Shown here: positions 1 through 8,674 of the stretch, piece after piece
How positions within the stretch are numbered: position 1 is the first letter of the stretch
Layout: the number at the start of each line of letters is the position of its first letter
Assembly (NCBI GenBank): GCA_965207275.1
Contig: CBDBMH010000001.1
Span: 1,144,827 to 1,208,826 of the forward strand
Direction of reading: 5' to 3'
Length of the DNA stretch: 64,000 bases
DNA from: Bin22 sp965207275
GTDB lineage: Bacteria; Chloroflexota; Dehalococcoidia; Lucifugimonadales; UBA3495
The notes under the pieces: generated by a model
The model's database searches: none
What the model was told of the DNA's origin: nothing
Seen by the model: only the letters and a program-made list of their open reading frames with translations
Program-made: the position numbers and the translations under genes

Positions 1-38
1 AGCAACTCGGGGCGGGCGAATCCTTCTCCGGTTGTCAT
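1..38 (-). CDS. N-terminus of a probable second sulfurtransferase (partial)
   Basis: Only the first 13 codons lie in the window. The start is clear: an ATG preceded by GGGAGG with a 5-6 base spacer. The visible peptide is MTTGEGFARPELL. A start followed by a short Phe-Ala-x-Pro-Glu-Leu stretch is common at the N-terminus of tandem-rhodanese sulfurtransferases, and the next gene upstream on the same strand is one, so a duplicated sulfurtransferase pair is the likeliest reading. That is inference from 13 residues and position; the rest of the gene is outside the window. Confidence 0.5.
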   Translation of the reverse strand, partial: MTTGEGFARPEL

Positions 39-136
39 GTTTTCCTCCCTGCAATTTATTCAAACATGGATGGACAGGATGCAAAGGATTTTGTATCTGT
101 TCTGTATTCCTGCCCTGCTTATCCAATCTCTCAATG

Positions 137-991
137 TTAAGCCGTAGATTCCATGGGCGCCTGGGCCTCTTCCAGGTTGGCCCATTCGTACATGGAATTG
201 TCGTAGTTGCGGGCCCGCCGGTAGCCCAGCAGGTTCAGGACGAATACGCCGTGCGCCGCACGGAGACCGGCCTGTCAATAGGCAAATACCGCCTTTTCCG
301 GCGTGATGCCCGCGTCAGACAACAGCCGTCGCAGTTCCTCCGGCGACTTGAAGCGGTGGGTGGCTCGGTCCATCAGGTCCATCCAGTCCAGGTGGACCGA
401 CCCGGCCACGTGGCCGGGGCGGTTGTTTCGGCTGACGGTGCCCGAATACTCGGCGGTGGTGCGGGTGTCCCAGATTACGGTGTCCCCGGCGTTGGCTCCC
501 CCGATGGGACAGCCGGCGCGGACATCTTCGTATCCAACAATAAGGGAGGGGTCGGCTTCAGGAGTGAACACCGCCTTGCCACTGGCAGCGCTGCGGTCGA
601 AGGCCACGGCGCCCCCTTCGGATACCCAGCGCCGCCAGCCCCCATCCAGCACCTTAACGTTCTTGTGCCCGTAGTAGCTCAGCGTCCACCAGAAACGGGC
701 CGCGTGAAGGCTCATGTTGTTGTCGTAAGCCACCACCAGGGTTTCGTCGCCGATGCCGAGACCAAGGCAATACGCGGCAAAACGTTCCGGCGTCAGGGTG
801 TCCACCCAGCCGGTTTCCGGGTTGCGCTCGTAGTTGTTGTCCAGGAATACGGCGCCGGGGATGTGGCCGCGCAGGTAACCGGCCTCCCCGTCCAGGTCAA
901 CAACGACCAGGTCCGGTTCGTCAAGGTGAGCAACCAACCAGGCGGGATCGGCCAGGTAGTGGGGATTCGCAAATACGGTTTCGGTACTCAT
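137..991 (-). CDS. Two-domain sulfurtransferase (rhodanese/TST family) with in-frame TGA at the catalytic Cys; candidate selenoprotein
   Basis: Thiosulfate/3-mercaptopyruvate sulfurtransferase: moves sulfane sulfur through an active-site Cys persulfide. It has two rhodanese domains (substrate-domain motif RGHIPGAVFLD near residue 45; second domain RPGHVAGSVHLDW). The frame reads VFAY-TGA-QAGLRAAHG and continues without interruption for 46 codons, ending GYRRARNYDNSMYEWAN... at a TAA, which is the usual family C-terminus. The TGA (275-277) falls exactly where the family has Cys in its CQxGxRA loop. Read through, the protein is 284 residues, the normal length. A 6-bp GC hairpin with a GGC loop begins 11 bases after the TGA. 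Either Sec is inserted there or the active site carries a nonsense mutation; no sel genes are in the window. The start at 991 was chosen because MSTETVF begins the conserved region; no strong ribosome site is seen. Confidence 0.8.
249..263 (-). promoter_or_regulatory. SECIS-like hairpin just downstream of the in-frame TGA
   Basis: On the minus strand CCGTGC-GGC-GCACGG forms a perfect 6-bp stem with a 3-base loop starting GG. The loop begins 17 bases after the TGA of the sulfurtransferase. Bacterial SECIS elements known from formate dehydrogenase genes sit inside the coding region right after UGA, with a G in the first loop positions and a similar spacing. The bases also encode the conserved residues LRAAHG, so the palindrome could be chance. 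Confidence 0.5.
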
Positions 992-1080
992 GGCAGCCAG
1001 ATTGTAGGGCAAGGGGCAGGAAAAGGGCAAGATGTGCCGGGGCCTGGTGGCGCAGTTGTTGAGTGATTTGTAACGAGCAA

Positions 1081-1101
1081 GGGTGGGTCTGAAACCCGCC
1101 C
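1081..1101. terminator. GC hairpin between fur and the sulfurtransferase gene
   Basis: GGGTGGGT and ACCCGCCC pair (one G-T) around a 5-base loop. It lies 27 bases past the stop of the Fur-family gene, so it may act as its terminator, although no T-run follows. The flanking CCCCTACGG resembles the hairpin at 6188-6216, so it may belong to a dispersed short palindrome family. Confidence 0.45.
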
Positions 1102-1127
1102 CTACGGCTGCTGACTGCTTGACAATT

Positions 1128-1598
1128 TCAGTTGGCGGCGCCGGAGCGACAGCCGGAACACCAGCCGTAGAAGTCCACCCGCTGGGAGGAAATCCGGAAG
1201 TCGGCGCCGTCGCTGATGATGTCGGTCAATTCAGACACCATGTCCTGGCCCACGTCGGCATCCACCACCATGCCGCAGCCCACGCACACCAGGTTGGCGT
1301 GGGGGGAGAGATTGGCATCATAGCGGGAGAGGCGCTGAAAGGGCAGTTCTCGGACTATGCCCGCTTCCTCCAGCACGTCCAGGGTTGAATAGACGGTGGC
1401 GATAGTCACGTAGGGGAAGAAGGCCCGCACCCGTTCGTAGATATCCCGAACCGACGGGTGATCAGCGGAGTTGACCACCACCTCGGCAATAGCCAGCCGC
1501 TGCGGAGTCAACCGCATGCCCAGGGGCCTTAGCTTGGCGACCAGTTCTTCCTGGGTGGTCAATTTCTGCTCCAAGGTGGGGGATGGGATGGGGCGCAT
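1128..1598 (-). CDS. Fur-family metal/peroxide-responsive transcriptional repressor
   Basis: Ferric-uptake-regulator family protein (Fur/PerR/Zur type): a dimeric winged-helix repressor that binds DNA when metallated. The N-terminal helix-turn-helix is seen in LRPLGMRLTPQRLAIAEVV...HPSVRDIYERV and YVTIATVYSTLDVLEEAGIV. The C-terminal half has HANLVCVGCG and YGWCSGC, giving the two CxxC pairs of a structural zinc site. The start at 1598 gives about 156 residues, close to the family norm; a longer frame reaches 1670 but adds a non-homologous leader. Which metal or signal it senses cannot be told from sequence. It reads toward the sulfurtransferase gene 136 bases away. Confidence 0.85.
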   Translation of the reverse strand: MRPIPSPTLEQKLTTQEELVAKLRPLGMRLTPQRLAIAEVVVNSADHPSVRDIYERVRAFFPYVTIATVYSTLDVLEEAGIVRELPFQRLSRYDANLSPHANLVCVGCGMVVDADVGQDMVSELTDIISDGADFRISSQRVDFYGWCSGCRSGAAN

Positions 1599-1663
1599 CC
1601 GGTTCAATTGGGGAATTATAGCATAGAAATTCAGGTGGCAACTTGAAACGTGGAAATGAAGCC

Positions 1664-1883
1664 AGGGCAATCGCGCTTTAACTGCGGACCGCCTTAAGCA
1701 GGTGTTCTTGGCGCCAACCGGCTGGGAGGCGTTTGCCCTGGATGCCCACCTTCAGGCTGGTTTACCGTTGCAGCAGGTTGTTGGAGATGGTATGCAGAGG
1801 GGCCACATTCCCGGTGACGTGGTCCTTTTCAACCGCACCTTTTCCTTACACCCTGACTATACGACTCATAACGCGATTGCCCT
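1664..1883. repeat. MITE-like intergenic element, copy 1
   Basis: Bounded by AGGGCAATCGCG at 1664-1675 and its exact inverse at 1872-1883. The same inverted 12-mers bound a second intergenic segment at 19184-19377 with a different interior. No coding sequence is seen inside. It sits in the 420-base gap between the Fur-family gene and aconitase. Confidence 0.5.
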
Positions 1884-1902
1884 CCCGTCCCCATTCCCGC
1901 AA

Positions 1903-1931
1903 TTGACAGTGAAGCCTTATAATTTTAGACT
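1903..1931 (+). promoter_or_regulatory. Sigma-70-type promoter for aconitase
   Basis: TTGACA at 1903-1908, a 17-base spacer and TAGACT at 1926-1931, about 90 bases before the aconitase start. Match to consensus by eye only. Confidence 0.5.
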
Positions 1932-2020
1932 ACCGCCAATGTTCCCGCCCGATGGCGTACGCATGGGGAGGAACGGGCGGGAGCAGAACATATATCGAGA
2001 TAGGTAGGGGAGAACCTGTT

Positions 2021-4291
2021 ATGCCTACGATTGCACCCACCAGAGAGTTGGTCTCCGAGGTTTACCAGAGGCTGGACCGAAACCTGACCACGGTCCGGCA
2101 ATTCCAGAACCGGCCGCTGACCCTGGCCGACAAGATACTGCTTTCTCACCTGGACAATCCCGCCGAGACGGGCATGGTGCGGGGCGAGACCTATGTCAAC
2201 CTACGGCCCGACCGGGTTATCCTGCAGGACGTGCTGGGCCAGACGGCTATGCTCCAGTTCATGCAGACCCTGCGCTCCACCACCGCCGTTCCTACGTCGG
2301 TCCACTGCGACCACCTGATCCAGGCCCGGGTGGAAGGCTCCCAGGACTTGCAGGAATCCCTGGGCGAGAACAGCGAGGTCTATAACTTCCTGCGCACCGC
2401 CGCGGCCAAGTATGGCGTGGGCTTCTGGGGTCCCGGCGCCGGCATCATCCACCAGGTGGCCCTGGAGAACTATGCCTACCCGGCCCAGCTGATGATCGGC
2501 ACCGATTCCCACACGCCCAACGGCGGGGGGCTCGGTTCCATCTCCGTGGGTGTGGGCGGCGCCGATGCCGTGGAGGTCATGGCCGGGCTGCCCTGGGAGG
2601 TCCTGTACCCCCGGTTCATCGGCGTGCGCCTGACCGGCGAACTGAGCGGCTGGACGGCCCCCAAGGACATTATTCTCTACCTGGCCGGCTATTTGAGCGT
2701 ATCCGGCGGGACCAACTGTATTATCGAATACTTTGGCCCCGGCGCCGCCAGCATCAGCGCTACGGGCAAGGGCACCATCTGCAACATGGGCGCCGAATTG
2801 GGGGCCACTTCGTCAACCTTCCCCTACGACGACTCCATGGCCCGCTACTTGCGGGCCACCAACCGGGGGGAACTGGTGGAACTGGCCGAGCAGTACAGGC
2901 ACCTCCTGACCGCCGACCCGGAGGTCTATGAGAACCCTTCGGAATACTACGACCAGGTGGTTGAGATCAACCTGTCGGAACTGGAACCCCACCTGGTGGG
3001 CCCGCATTCGCCCGACCGGGCGCGGCCCATTTCCCGCATGGTACAGGAGTTGCAGGAAGACCCGGGCCTGGTGGACGAGATTGCCTCGGCTCTCATCGGC
3101 AGTTGCACCAACTCTTCCTACGAGGACATGATCCGTTCCGCCGACGTGGCGGAGCAGGCCAAGGCCCACGGCCTGTCGGCGGCGGTGCCCTTCATGGTCA
3201 CGCCCGGCTCGGAGCAGGTGCGGGCCACTATCGAGCGCGACGGCCAGATGCAGTCCCTGCAGGACATCAACGCCACCGTGCTGGCCAACGCCTGCGGCCC
3301 CTGCATCGGGCAGTGGCGGCGGGTGGGCGACCCGGTAGGCCGTCCCAACACCATCGTCACCTCCTACAACCGGAACTTCCCGGCCCGCAACGACGGGGAA
3401 GCCTCCACCATGAACATCATCGGCAGCCCGGAGATTGTCACGGCCCTGGCCCTGGCCGGGCGACTCTCTTTCAATCCGCTGACCGACACCCTGACGGGCG
3501 CCGACGGCCAGGAATTCCGGCTGGAACCGCCCAAACCGGCGCCGGACGTCCCCGAGGCGGACTTTGACCGGGGTTCCTCTTCCTACGAGGACCCGCCGGA
3601 CAACGGCACCGATATAGAACTGACGGTGGCGCCGGACAGCGAGCGCATCCAGTTGCTGAATCCGTGGTCAGCCTGGGATGGCGGAGACTTCGAAGACATG
3701 CCGGTGCTGGTGAAGGCCCAGGGCAAGACCACCACGGACTCCATATCCCCGGCTGGCGTGTGGCTGCGGTACCGGGGCCACCTGGACCGGTTCAGCGACA
3801 ACATGTTCATGGGCGCCATCAACGCCTACACCGGCGATGCCGGCAAGGGCAAGAACGTGGTATCCGGCGAAGAGGGTGTGGGGTTCTCCCGCATCGCACG
3901 GGACTACCAGGCCCAGGGTATTAAGTGGGTGGTGGTCGGCGACTCCAACTACGGCGAAGGCAGCAGCCGGGAGCACGCGGCCCTGTCGCCCCGCCTGCTG
4001 GGCGGCGCGGCGGTGATCGTCCGCAGTTTTGCCCGCATCCACGAAAGCAACCTGAAGAAGCAGGGACTGCTGGCCCTCACCTTCCCGGACCCCGCAGACT
4101 ATGACCGGATCCAGGAAGATGACCGCATCAGCCTGGTGGGCCTGAACGACCTCGCCCCGGGCAAGCCCGTGGAATGCCGGGTCCAGCATAGCGACGGCAC
4201 CAGCGAAACGCTGATGCTGAACCACTCCTACGGCGAATCTCAGGTGGCCTGGTTCAAGCTGGGCTCGGCGCTGAATCTGTTCCACCAGTAG
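2021..4291 (+). CDS. acn: Aconitate hydratase (mitochondrial-type)
   Basis: Aconitase: converts citrate to isocitrate in the TCA cycle using a [4Fe-4S] cluster. The three cluster cysteines are visible in IGSCTNSS (about residue 362) and NACGPCIGQW (about 425 and 428). Other family motifs are HCDHLIQ, GTDSHTPNGGGLG and the C-terminal swivel-domain GDSNYGEGSSREHAALSPRLLGG. At 756 residues it matches the mitochondrial-type aconitase length (about 750-780) rather than the 890-residue AcnA form. The ATG at 2021 follows AGGTAGGGGAG, and the in-frame upstream extension to 1952 lacks family similarity. A promoter lies at 1903-1931 and a strong terminator hairpin at 4346-4378. Confidence 0.95.
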   Translation: MPTIAPTRELVSEVYQRLDRNLTTVRQFQNRPLTLADKILLSHLDNPAETGMVRGETYVNLRPDRVILQDVLGQTAMLQFMQTLRSTTAVPTSVHCDHLIQARVEGSQDLQESLGENSEVYNFLRTAAAKYGVGFWGPGAGIIHQVALENYAYPAQLMIGTDSHTPNGGGLGSISVGVGGADAVEVMAGLPWEVLYPRFIGVRLTGELSGWTAPKDIILYLAGYLSVSGGTNCIIEYFGPGAASISATGKGTICNMGAELGATSSTFPYDDSMARYLRATNRGELVELAEQYRHLLTADPEVYENPSEYYDQVVEINLSELEPHLVGPHSPDRARPISRMVQELQEDPGLVDEIASALIGSCTNSSYEDMIRSADVAEQAKAHGLSAAVPFMVTPGSEQVRATIERDGQMQSLQDINATVLANACGPCIGQWRRVGDPVGRPNTIVTSYNRNFPARNDGEASTMNIIGSPEIVTALALAGRLSFNPLTDTLTGADGQEFRLEPPKPAPDVPEADFDRGSSSYEDPPDNGTDIELTVAPDSERIQLLNPWSAWDGGDFEDMPVLVKAQGKTTTDSISPAGVWLRYRGHLDRFSDNMFMGAINAYTGDAGKGKNVVSGEEGVGFSRIARDYQAQGIKWVVVGDSNYGEGSSREHAALSPRLLGGAAVIVRSFARIHESNLKKQGLLALTFPDPADYDRIQEDDRISLVGLNDLAPGKPVECRVQHSDGTSETLMLNHSYGESQVAWFKLGSALNLFHQ

Positions 4292-4345
4292 GGGGCGGAT
4301 TTCAGCCACGGAGGACGCGAAGGGGCAGGATTTCTTACGAATGGA

Positions 4346-4378
4346 AAAGGGGCGGGCATATTTTTTGCCCGCCCCTTT
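4346..4378. terminator. Strong hairpin between convergent aconitase and small ORF
   Basis: A 13-bp perfect stem AAAGGGGCGGGCA / TGCCCGCCCCTTT with a T-rich loop. It lies 55 bases after the aconitase stop and 32 bases past the stop of the opposing small gene, so it probably terminates both. Confidence 0.8.
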
Positions 4379-4409
4379 GGATTGGTAGTTTGGAAGCAGC
4401 CGGAGGCGT

Positions 4410-4661
4410 TCAGGGAATTGCGGCAGTTGTTCTTTCTGCCAGGAATCGTGTTGCCTCTGCTCGCAACTCGGCCTCTTCGCGCATCTTCTCTGCCACCTCG
4501 GTCACCAGTAGTTCAAACAGACCAAAAGCTTCTTGTTCATTCTCGGTCATGTCGGGATCATCCCAGTCAATGCTCGCCAGCCACTCGGCGCAGTCAACGA
4601 GACTGGCCCTGGAAGCTAGAAAGTCTTGCAATAACCTTATAAATTCGTTCATGGTTGTCAC
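4410..4661 (-). CDS. Small acidic protein of unknown function
   Basis: 83 residues (or 80 from the second ATG at 4652), strongly acidic, predicted all-helical, with the segment AEWLASIDWDDPDMTENEQEAFGLFELLVTEVAEKM followed by an Arg/Glu-rich tail. I do not recognise a family. It is transcribed divergently from the next small gene with only 27 bases between starts, so the two may share a control region. Codon pattern and the lack of overlap with other genes argue it is real. Confidence 0.55.
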   Translation of the reverse strand: MTTMNEFIRLLQDFLASRASLVDCAEWLASIDWDDPDMTENEQEAFGLFELLVTEVAEKMREEAELRAEATRFLAERTTAAIP

Positions 4662-4688
4662 TTTCTGGAACGTTAAGGAGCAATTAAG

Positions 4689-4979
4689 TTGCCCCGAAAA
4701 CCGACCGCACGAGTTTCAATAGACTTGTTGAATATCCTCTTTGACGAGTTTGACATCTGGACCAAGGCAAAGGACGGGCGTTTAGTGAGTCTACCAGTGC
4801 CAAGGAAAGATACCCCTTCACATCATTATCCAGGGTCTCTCAGCCGCATTGTAAAGCACAGCCTTCCCAACGGCAAACACGTTGCTACCAGCCATCGTAT
4901 TGAGGCGCCGGACGGGGCCATCCTGCACGAAGATGCAAAGGATTTCCACCTGCAGGAAGTGTGCCTTTGGCGGCTCTAA
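4689..4979 (+). CDS. Small hypothetical protein with TTG start
   Basis: 96 residues from a TTG start. The start is supported by AAGGAG at 4675-4680 with an 8-base spacer. The protein begins basic (MPRKPTARVSIDLLN) and ends HRIEAPDGAILHEDAKDFHLQEVCLWRL. No membrane segment or signal peptide. I do not recognise the family. It is paired head-to-head with the acidic 83-residue gene; a two-gene regulatory or toxin-antitoxin-like unit is possible but nothing in the sequence proves it. Confidence 0.5.
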   Translation: MPRKPTARVSIDLLNILFDEFDIWTKAKDGRLVSLPVPRKDTPSHHYPGSLSRIVKHSLPNGKHVATSHRIEAPDGAILHEDAKDFHLQEVCLWRL

Positions 4980-5039
4980 TTGGCGGCCTGCGCTGGGAAG
5001 AATATATAATCCCATCATCACAAGAAAGAGGTTCAAACC

Positions 5040-6161
5040 ATGACCAACCACCGGGAACTGGCCCTGGATATTCTGGCTCGGCTGGGCGCACAGCCCGCTA
5101 CATCCTTCATGGAAGACGGGGTGACCGGCGTCGTGCGCGAGATTCTTGACGAAGCCGGGGTGCCTCACAGTACCGACAGCTACGGCAACATCATTGCTCA
5201 CCTGCGTGGGTCAGGGGCCGACACGTCCATACCGCCCATTGCCTTCATGGCCCACATGGACCACCCGGGGTTTGAGGCGGTGGCAGTGGACGGAGACTTC
5301 CTGGTGGGCGCGGCCATGGGCGGTATCCCCCAGTCCTCCTTTGAGGCGGGGGTCCCCCTTCAAGTTATCCTGCCCGATGGCCGGCGGTTGGCCGCCGTCA
5401 CGGCAGGACCTTCAGGAGAGCCTACGGAGCGGAAGGCGCTCATCAGCCTGGAGGACGCGTCCAGCCTGTCAGAGGTTCCCCTGCCGGCATCGGTAGTATT
5501 TGACCTGGTGGATTTCCAGCTGGACGACGGTTACATCCGCATGCGGGCCGTGGACGACCTGGCCGGCTGCGGCAGCACCCTGGCCATACTGGCGGCGCTG
5601 AACGGTCCAGGGGAGCCACCCGCCGGGGACGTTTACGGCGTATTCACCCGGGCCGAGGAAGTGGGCCTGGTAGGGGCGCGCCTGCTGGCCGAGGCGGGAA
5701 CGCTGCCGGAGGAGACCCTGGTGGTTTCCCTGGAGTCCAGCCGGACCTTGCCCGGGGCGGAAATCGGCAGCGGGCCGGTGATACGGGTGGGCGACGCGGG
5801 TTTCACCTTCAACGCGGACGCTGAGTCGGCGTTGAATCGAGCCCGGGAAACGTTGCAGGCCCGCCCCGAAGGCTTCAAGGTGCAGCGGCAGTTGATGAGC
5901 GGCGGCACCTGCGAGGCCAGCGCCTTTTCGGTCTACGGCTACCGCACGACCGGCATCGCCTTCCCCCTGGGCAACTACCACAACGGCGCCCCCGACGGCG
6001 GCATTGAGGCCGAGTACATCCACGAGGAGGACTACCTGGGCGGCGTGGAGCTGATGCTGGAAGCCGTCAGGCGGATGCCCGAACGGGAGGATACTTTCTT
6101 CCGCCGCCGGTTGCGGGAGATACCGGAGGAGTTTCGGGAGAGGATGAGCGGGACCGGTTGA
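5040..6161 (+). CDS. M42-family (M20/M28 clan) metallopeptidase
   Basis: Zinc aminopeptidase/endoglucanase-like family M42. The metal-site series is visible in order: AFMAHMDHPGFE (His and Asp), MRAVDDLAGCGS (bridging Asp), FTRAEEVGLVGA (catalytic Glu pair), VVSLESS (Glu) and PLGNYHNGAPDG (last His). The family removes N-terminal residues from peptides in the cytoplasm; the real substrate cannot be read from sequence. 373 residues is normal. The start ATG follows AGAAAGAGG. It is a single gene, convergent with nadE across the hairpin at 6188-6216. Confidence 0.85.
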   Translation: MTNHRELALDILARLGAQPATSFMEDGVTGVVREILDEAGVPHSTDSYGNIIAHLRGSGADTSIPPIAFMAHMDHPGFEAVAVDGDFLVGAAMGGIPQSSFEAGVPLQVILPDGRRLAAVTAGPSGEPTERKALISLEDASSLSEVPLPASVVFDLVDFQLDDGYIRMRAVDDLAGCGSTLAILAALNGPGEPPAGDVYGVFTRAEEVGLVGARLLAEAGTLPEETLVVSLESSRTLPGAEIGSGPVIRVGDAGFTFNADAESALNRARETLQARPEGFKVQRQLMSGGTCEASAFSVYGYRTTGIAFPLGNYHNGAPDGGIEAEYIHEEDYLGGVELMLEAVRRMPEREDTFFRRRLREIPEEFRERMSGTG

Positions 6162-6187
6162 TCCACGAACAGGCAAGCGTACATTCT

Positions 6188-6216
6188 GTAGGGGCAGCCA
6201 CAAGGGCTGCCCCTAC
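6188..6216. terminator. Bidirectional hairpin between peptidase and nadE
   Basis: GTAGGGGCAGCC and GGCTGCCCCTAC form a 12-bp stem with a 5-base loop. It stands between two convergent genes. The GTAGGGGC wording recurs near 1095-1105, so it may be one copy of a dispersed palindrome. Confidence 0.65.
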
Positions 6217-6267
6217 GCTTTAATGGAAATTTGAGGGCATTCGGGGGTTAAGTTTGCAAGGGCGTCC

Positions 6268-8037
6268 CTACACCGGCCGGTAGCGGTTTACTATGGGCAG
6301 CCGCCGGTCCTTGCCGAAGGCCCTGGGCGTAATTTTCACCCCCGGCGGGGCCTGGCGGCGCTTGTATTCGTTGCGGTCCACGAAGGTTATGACCTGGCGG
6401 ACCGCCGCCGCATCGTGGCCCATCTCCGCCATTTCCTCGTAGCTGTAGTCCTCTTCCACGTAGGCCTTTACTATGGGGTCAAGCTGCTCGTAGGGCGGCA
6501 GCGTGTCCGCGTCCAGCTGGTCGGGACGCAGTTCGGCGCTGGGTGGCTTGTCGATAATGGCCCGGGGTATGGGGGACCTGGCCCCGTTGGTTCCGAAGCC
6601 ATTTTCGTTCCGCCAGCAGCACAGGTCGTACACCAGGGTCTTGGGCACGTCCTTGATGACCGCGAAACCGCCGGCCATGTCGCCGTAAAGGGTTGCGTAG
6701 CCCATGGCCATCTCGCTTTTATTGCCCGTGGTCAGGACAATCCAGCCGAACTTGTTGGAAATGGTCATCAGAACGTTGCCGCGAATGCGGGCCTGCACGT
6801 TCTCCTCGGCCACGTTGGCCGTCGTGCCCTCGAAGTAAGGCTCCAGCATATCGGCGAAGGCCAGGTGGGCCGGTTCAATGGGAACTACCCAGCAGGCAAT
6901 GCCCAGGTTGTCCGCCAGCTCTCTGGAGTCGCTGACACTGCCCTCGGAGGAGTAGCGGGAGGGCATGGTGACGCCCACCACATTTTCGGGGCCCAGGGCG
7001 TCGGCGGCCACGGTGGCGGTCAGCGCGGAGTCGACGCCCCCGGAAAGGCCCACCAGGGCCCGGGAAAAGCCGCTCTTGCGGATGTAGTCCCGGGCGCCGG
7101 TGACCAGGGCGTGGTATACCTCCTCCACCGGGCCCATCACCGGGGCCATGGGGTCCGCTTCCAGGCGAGGACGGTCAACGGCGTTGTATTCGGAAACCTG
7201 CGCCGTCCTGGCCTCGCCGATCTCCCGCAGGATGGTGGGGTTCTCCTTGCGGGACAGGGGCGTCCGCAGCCGGGACCGGAAGACGGCCTCGATATCCAGG
7301 TCGATGACCAGCAGGTCTTCGGCGAAGGAAGGGCCGCGGGCAATTACCTCGCCCGTCATGTCGCAGACCAGGCTGGCCCCGTCGAATACCAGTTCGTCCT
7401 GTCCGCCCATCAGGTTCAGGTAGGCCACGAAGAGGCCGTTGTCGGCGGCCCGGGTGGCAATCATCTTCTCCCGGTATGCCGCCTTCCCGGCGTGGAAGGG
7501 CGAACCGTTGATGTTGACGATTAGTTCGGCGCCGGCTTCCCGCTGCACGGCGATGGGTCCCACCGGGTACCAGATGTCCTCGCAGATGTTGACGCCCACA
7601 CCCACGCCGTTGATGCGGTAGACGGGACAATCGGTCCCCCGGCGGAAGTAGCGGTCTTCGTCGAACACGCCGTAATTGGGCAGGTACATCTTGCGGTAGC
7701 TGTCGATCAGCTTGCCGTCATAGCCCACGGCGGCGGCGTTGGCGATGTCCGTGCCTGTGGCCGAATCGCCCGCCTCCACGTAGCCCACCACGACGGCGAT
7801 GTCCCTGGCCGCAGCCACCACCCGCCGCATGGCAGCCTCGTTGGCCTGCAGGAAGGAGGTCTTGAACAGCAGGTCCTCCGGCGGGTAACCGGTGATGGCC
7901 AGCTCGGGGAAGGCCACCAGGTCGGCCCGGCGCTCCCGCGCCCGCTCCACGTACTCGATGATACGGGCGGTATTGCCGTCGATGTCGCCAACCGTGGGAT
8001 TCAGCTGGGCCAGGGCGAGGCGAAAGGTTCGAATCAT
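6268..8037 (-). CDS. nadE: Glutamine-dependent NAD+ synthetase
   Basis: Makes NAD+ from nicotinic acid adenine dinucleotide, ATP and glutamine, the last step of NAD synthesis. The N-terminal nitrilase-type amidotransferase domain (about residues 1-270) has the catalytic Glu in FPELAITGYPPEDLL, Lys in YRKMYLPNYGVFDE and Cys in VGVNICEDIWY. The C-terminal synthetase domain (about 310-589) has the PP-loop GLSGGVDSA, TTGNKSEMAMGYATLYGDMAGGF and the C-terminal KRRQAPPGVKITPRAFGKDRRLPI. 589 residues fits the two-domain form. Stand-alone gene, transcribed toward the peptidase gene. Confidence 0.95.
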   Translation of the reverse strand: MIRTFRLALAQLNPTVGDIDGNTARIIEYVERARERRADLVAFPELAITGYPPEDLLFKTSFLQANEAAMRRVVAAARDIAVVVGYVEAGDSATGTDIANAAAVGYDGKLIDSYRKMYLPNYGVFDEDRYFRRGTDCPVYRINGVGVGVNICEDIWYPVGPIAVQREAGAELIVNINGSPFHAGKAAYREKMIATRAADNGLFVAYLNLMGGQDELVFDGASLVCDMTGEVIARGPSFAEDLLVIDLDIEAVFRSRLRTPLSRKENPTILREIGEARTAQVSEYNAVDRPRLEADPMAPVMGPVEEVYHALVTGARDYIRKSGFSRALVGLSGGVDSALTATVAADALGPENVVGVTMPSRYSSEGSVSDSRELADNLGIACWVVPIEPAHLAFADMLEPYFEGTTANVAEENVQARIRGNVLMTISNKFGWIVLTTGNKSEMAMGYATLYGDMAGGFAVIKDVPKTLVYDLCCWRNENGFGTNGARSPIPRAIIDKPPSAELRPDQLDADTLPPYEQLDPIVKAYVEEDYSYEEMAEMGHDAAAVRQVITFVDRNEYKRRQAPPGVKITPRAFGKDRRLPIVNRYRPV

Positions 8038-8674
8038 GCAAACTCCGAGAAACTGTAGTTCCCCTTCCGGTACATATTAGCGGTTTGGGTCGGGCGGCGC
8101 ATCTTGAATTGGGGACGGGACCAAGGCATTCTCCCGCCTAACCGGGGCTGCCGGGTTTCGAAGGCGGCTCAGGCCACATACGACTGATTCGGGCGCGCCT
8201 CCCTGGCGGGAACGCCGCGAACTCCCCAAGACAGGAATCGGCAAATTCTGGCGCATTTCGGCAGGAGGCAAAAATGCGCCTTAAACCAGGACCAACCGAG
8301 TTTTTCGTAGCTGCAGGACCGGGAAAGAAGCTGGATTCCCGCTCTCGGGCAGCCGATTTTTCAGGAGAAAAATATTCTGCGCCCAAAACCGCCCAAAATC
8401 GGTTATTTCCCATGAGCGGGCGAGAGCAAGGCGTTCCGGCGGTCAGGGCCATATTGTTAATGGTGGGACCGGGTCATGCAGGGTGTCAATGGGGAGTGAA
8501 AGAAGGGCCAAGTCGCCTCCCAGTTCATCCAGGAACCGCAGGCCCTGAGCTATGCGAAAACGCACCGGTTGAAGGGCATCCTTCGACCAGGTGAGGATGT
8601 GCGGGGTAGATGCAGTACTCCCCAGCCTTCCGAAGGTCCTGGAGGCAGGATATTTCTTGGCGCCTTGCCCCGGC
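8038..8674. other. Intergenic stretch without a recognisable gene
   Basis: About 640 bases between nadE and the sugar dehydrogenase gene. Small open frames exist on both strands (for example 8274-8594 plus) but have no start signals, no domain and unusual composition. It probably holds the nadE promoter. I see no RNA gene or repeat with confidence. Confidence 0.6.
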
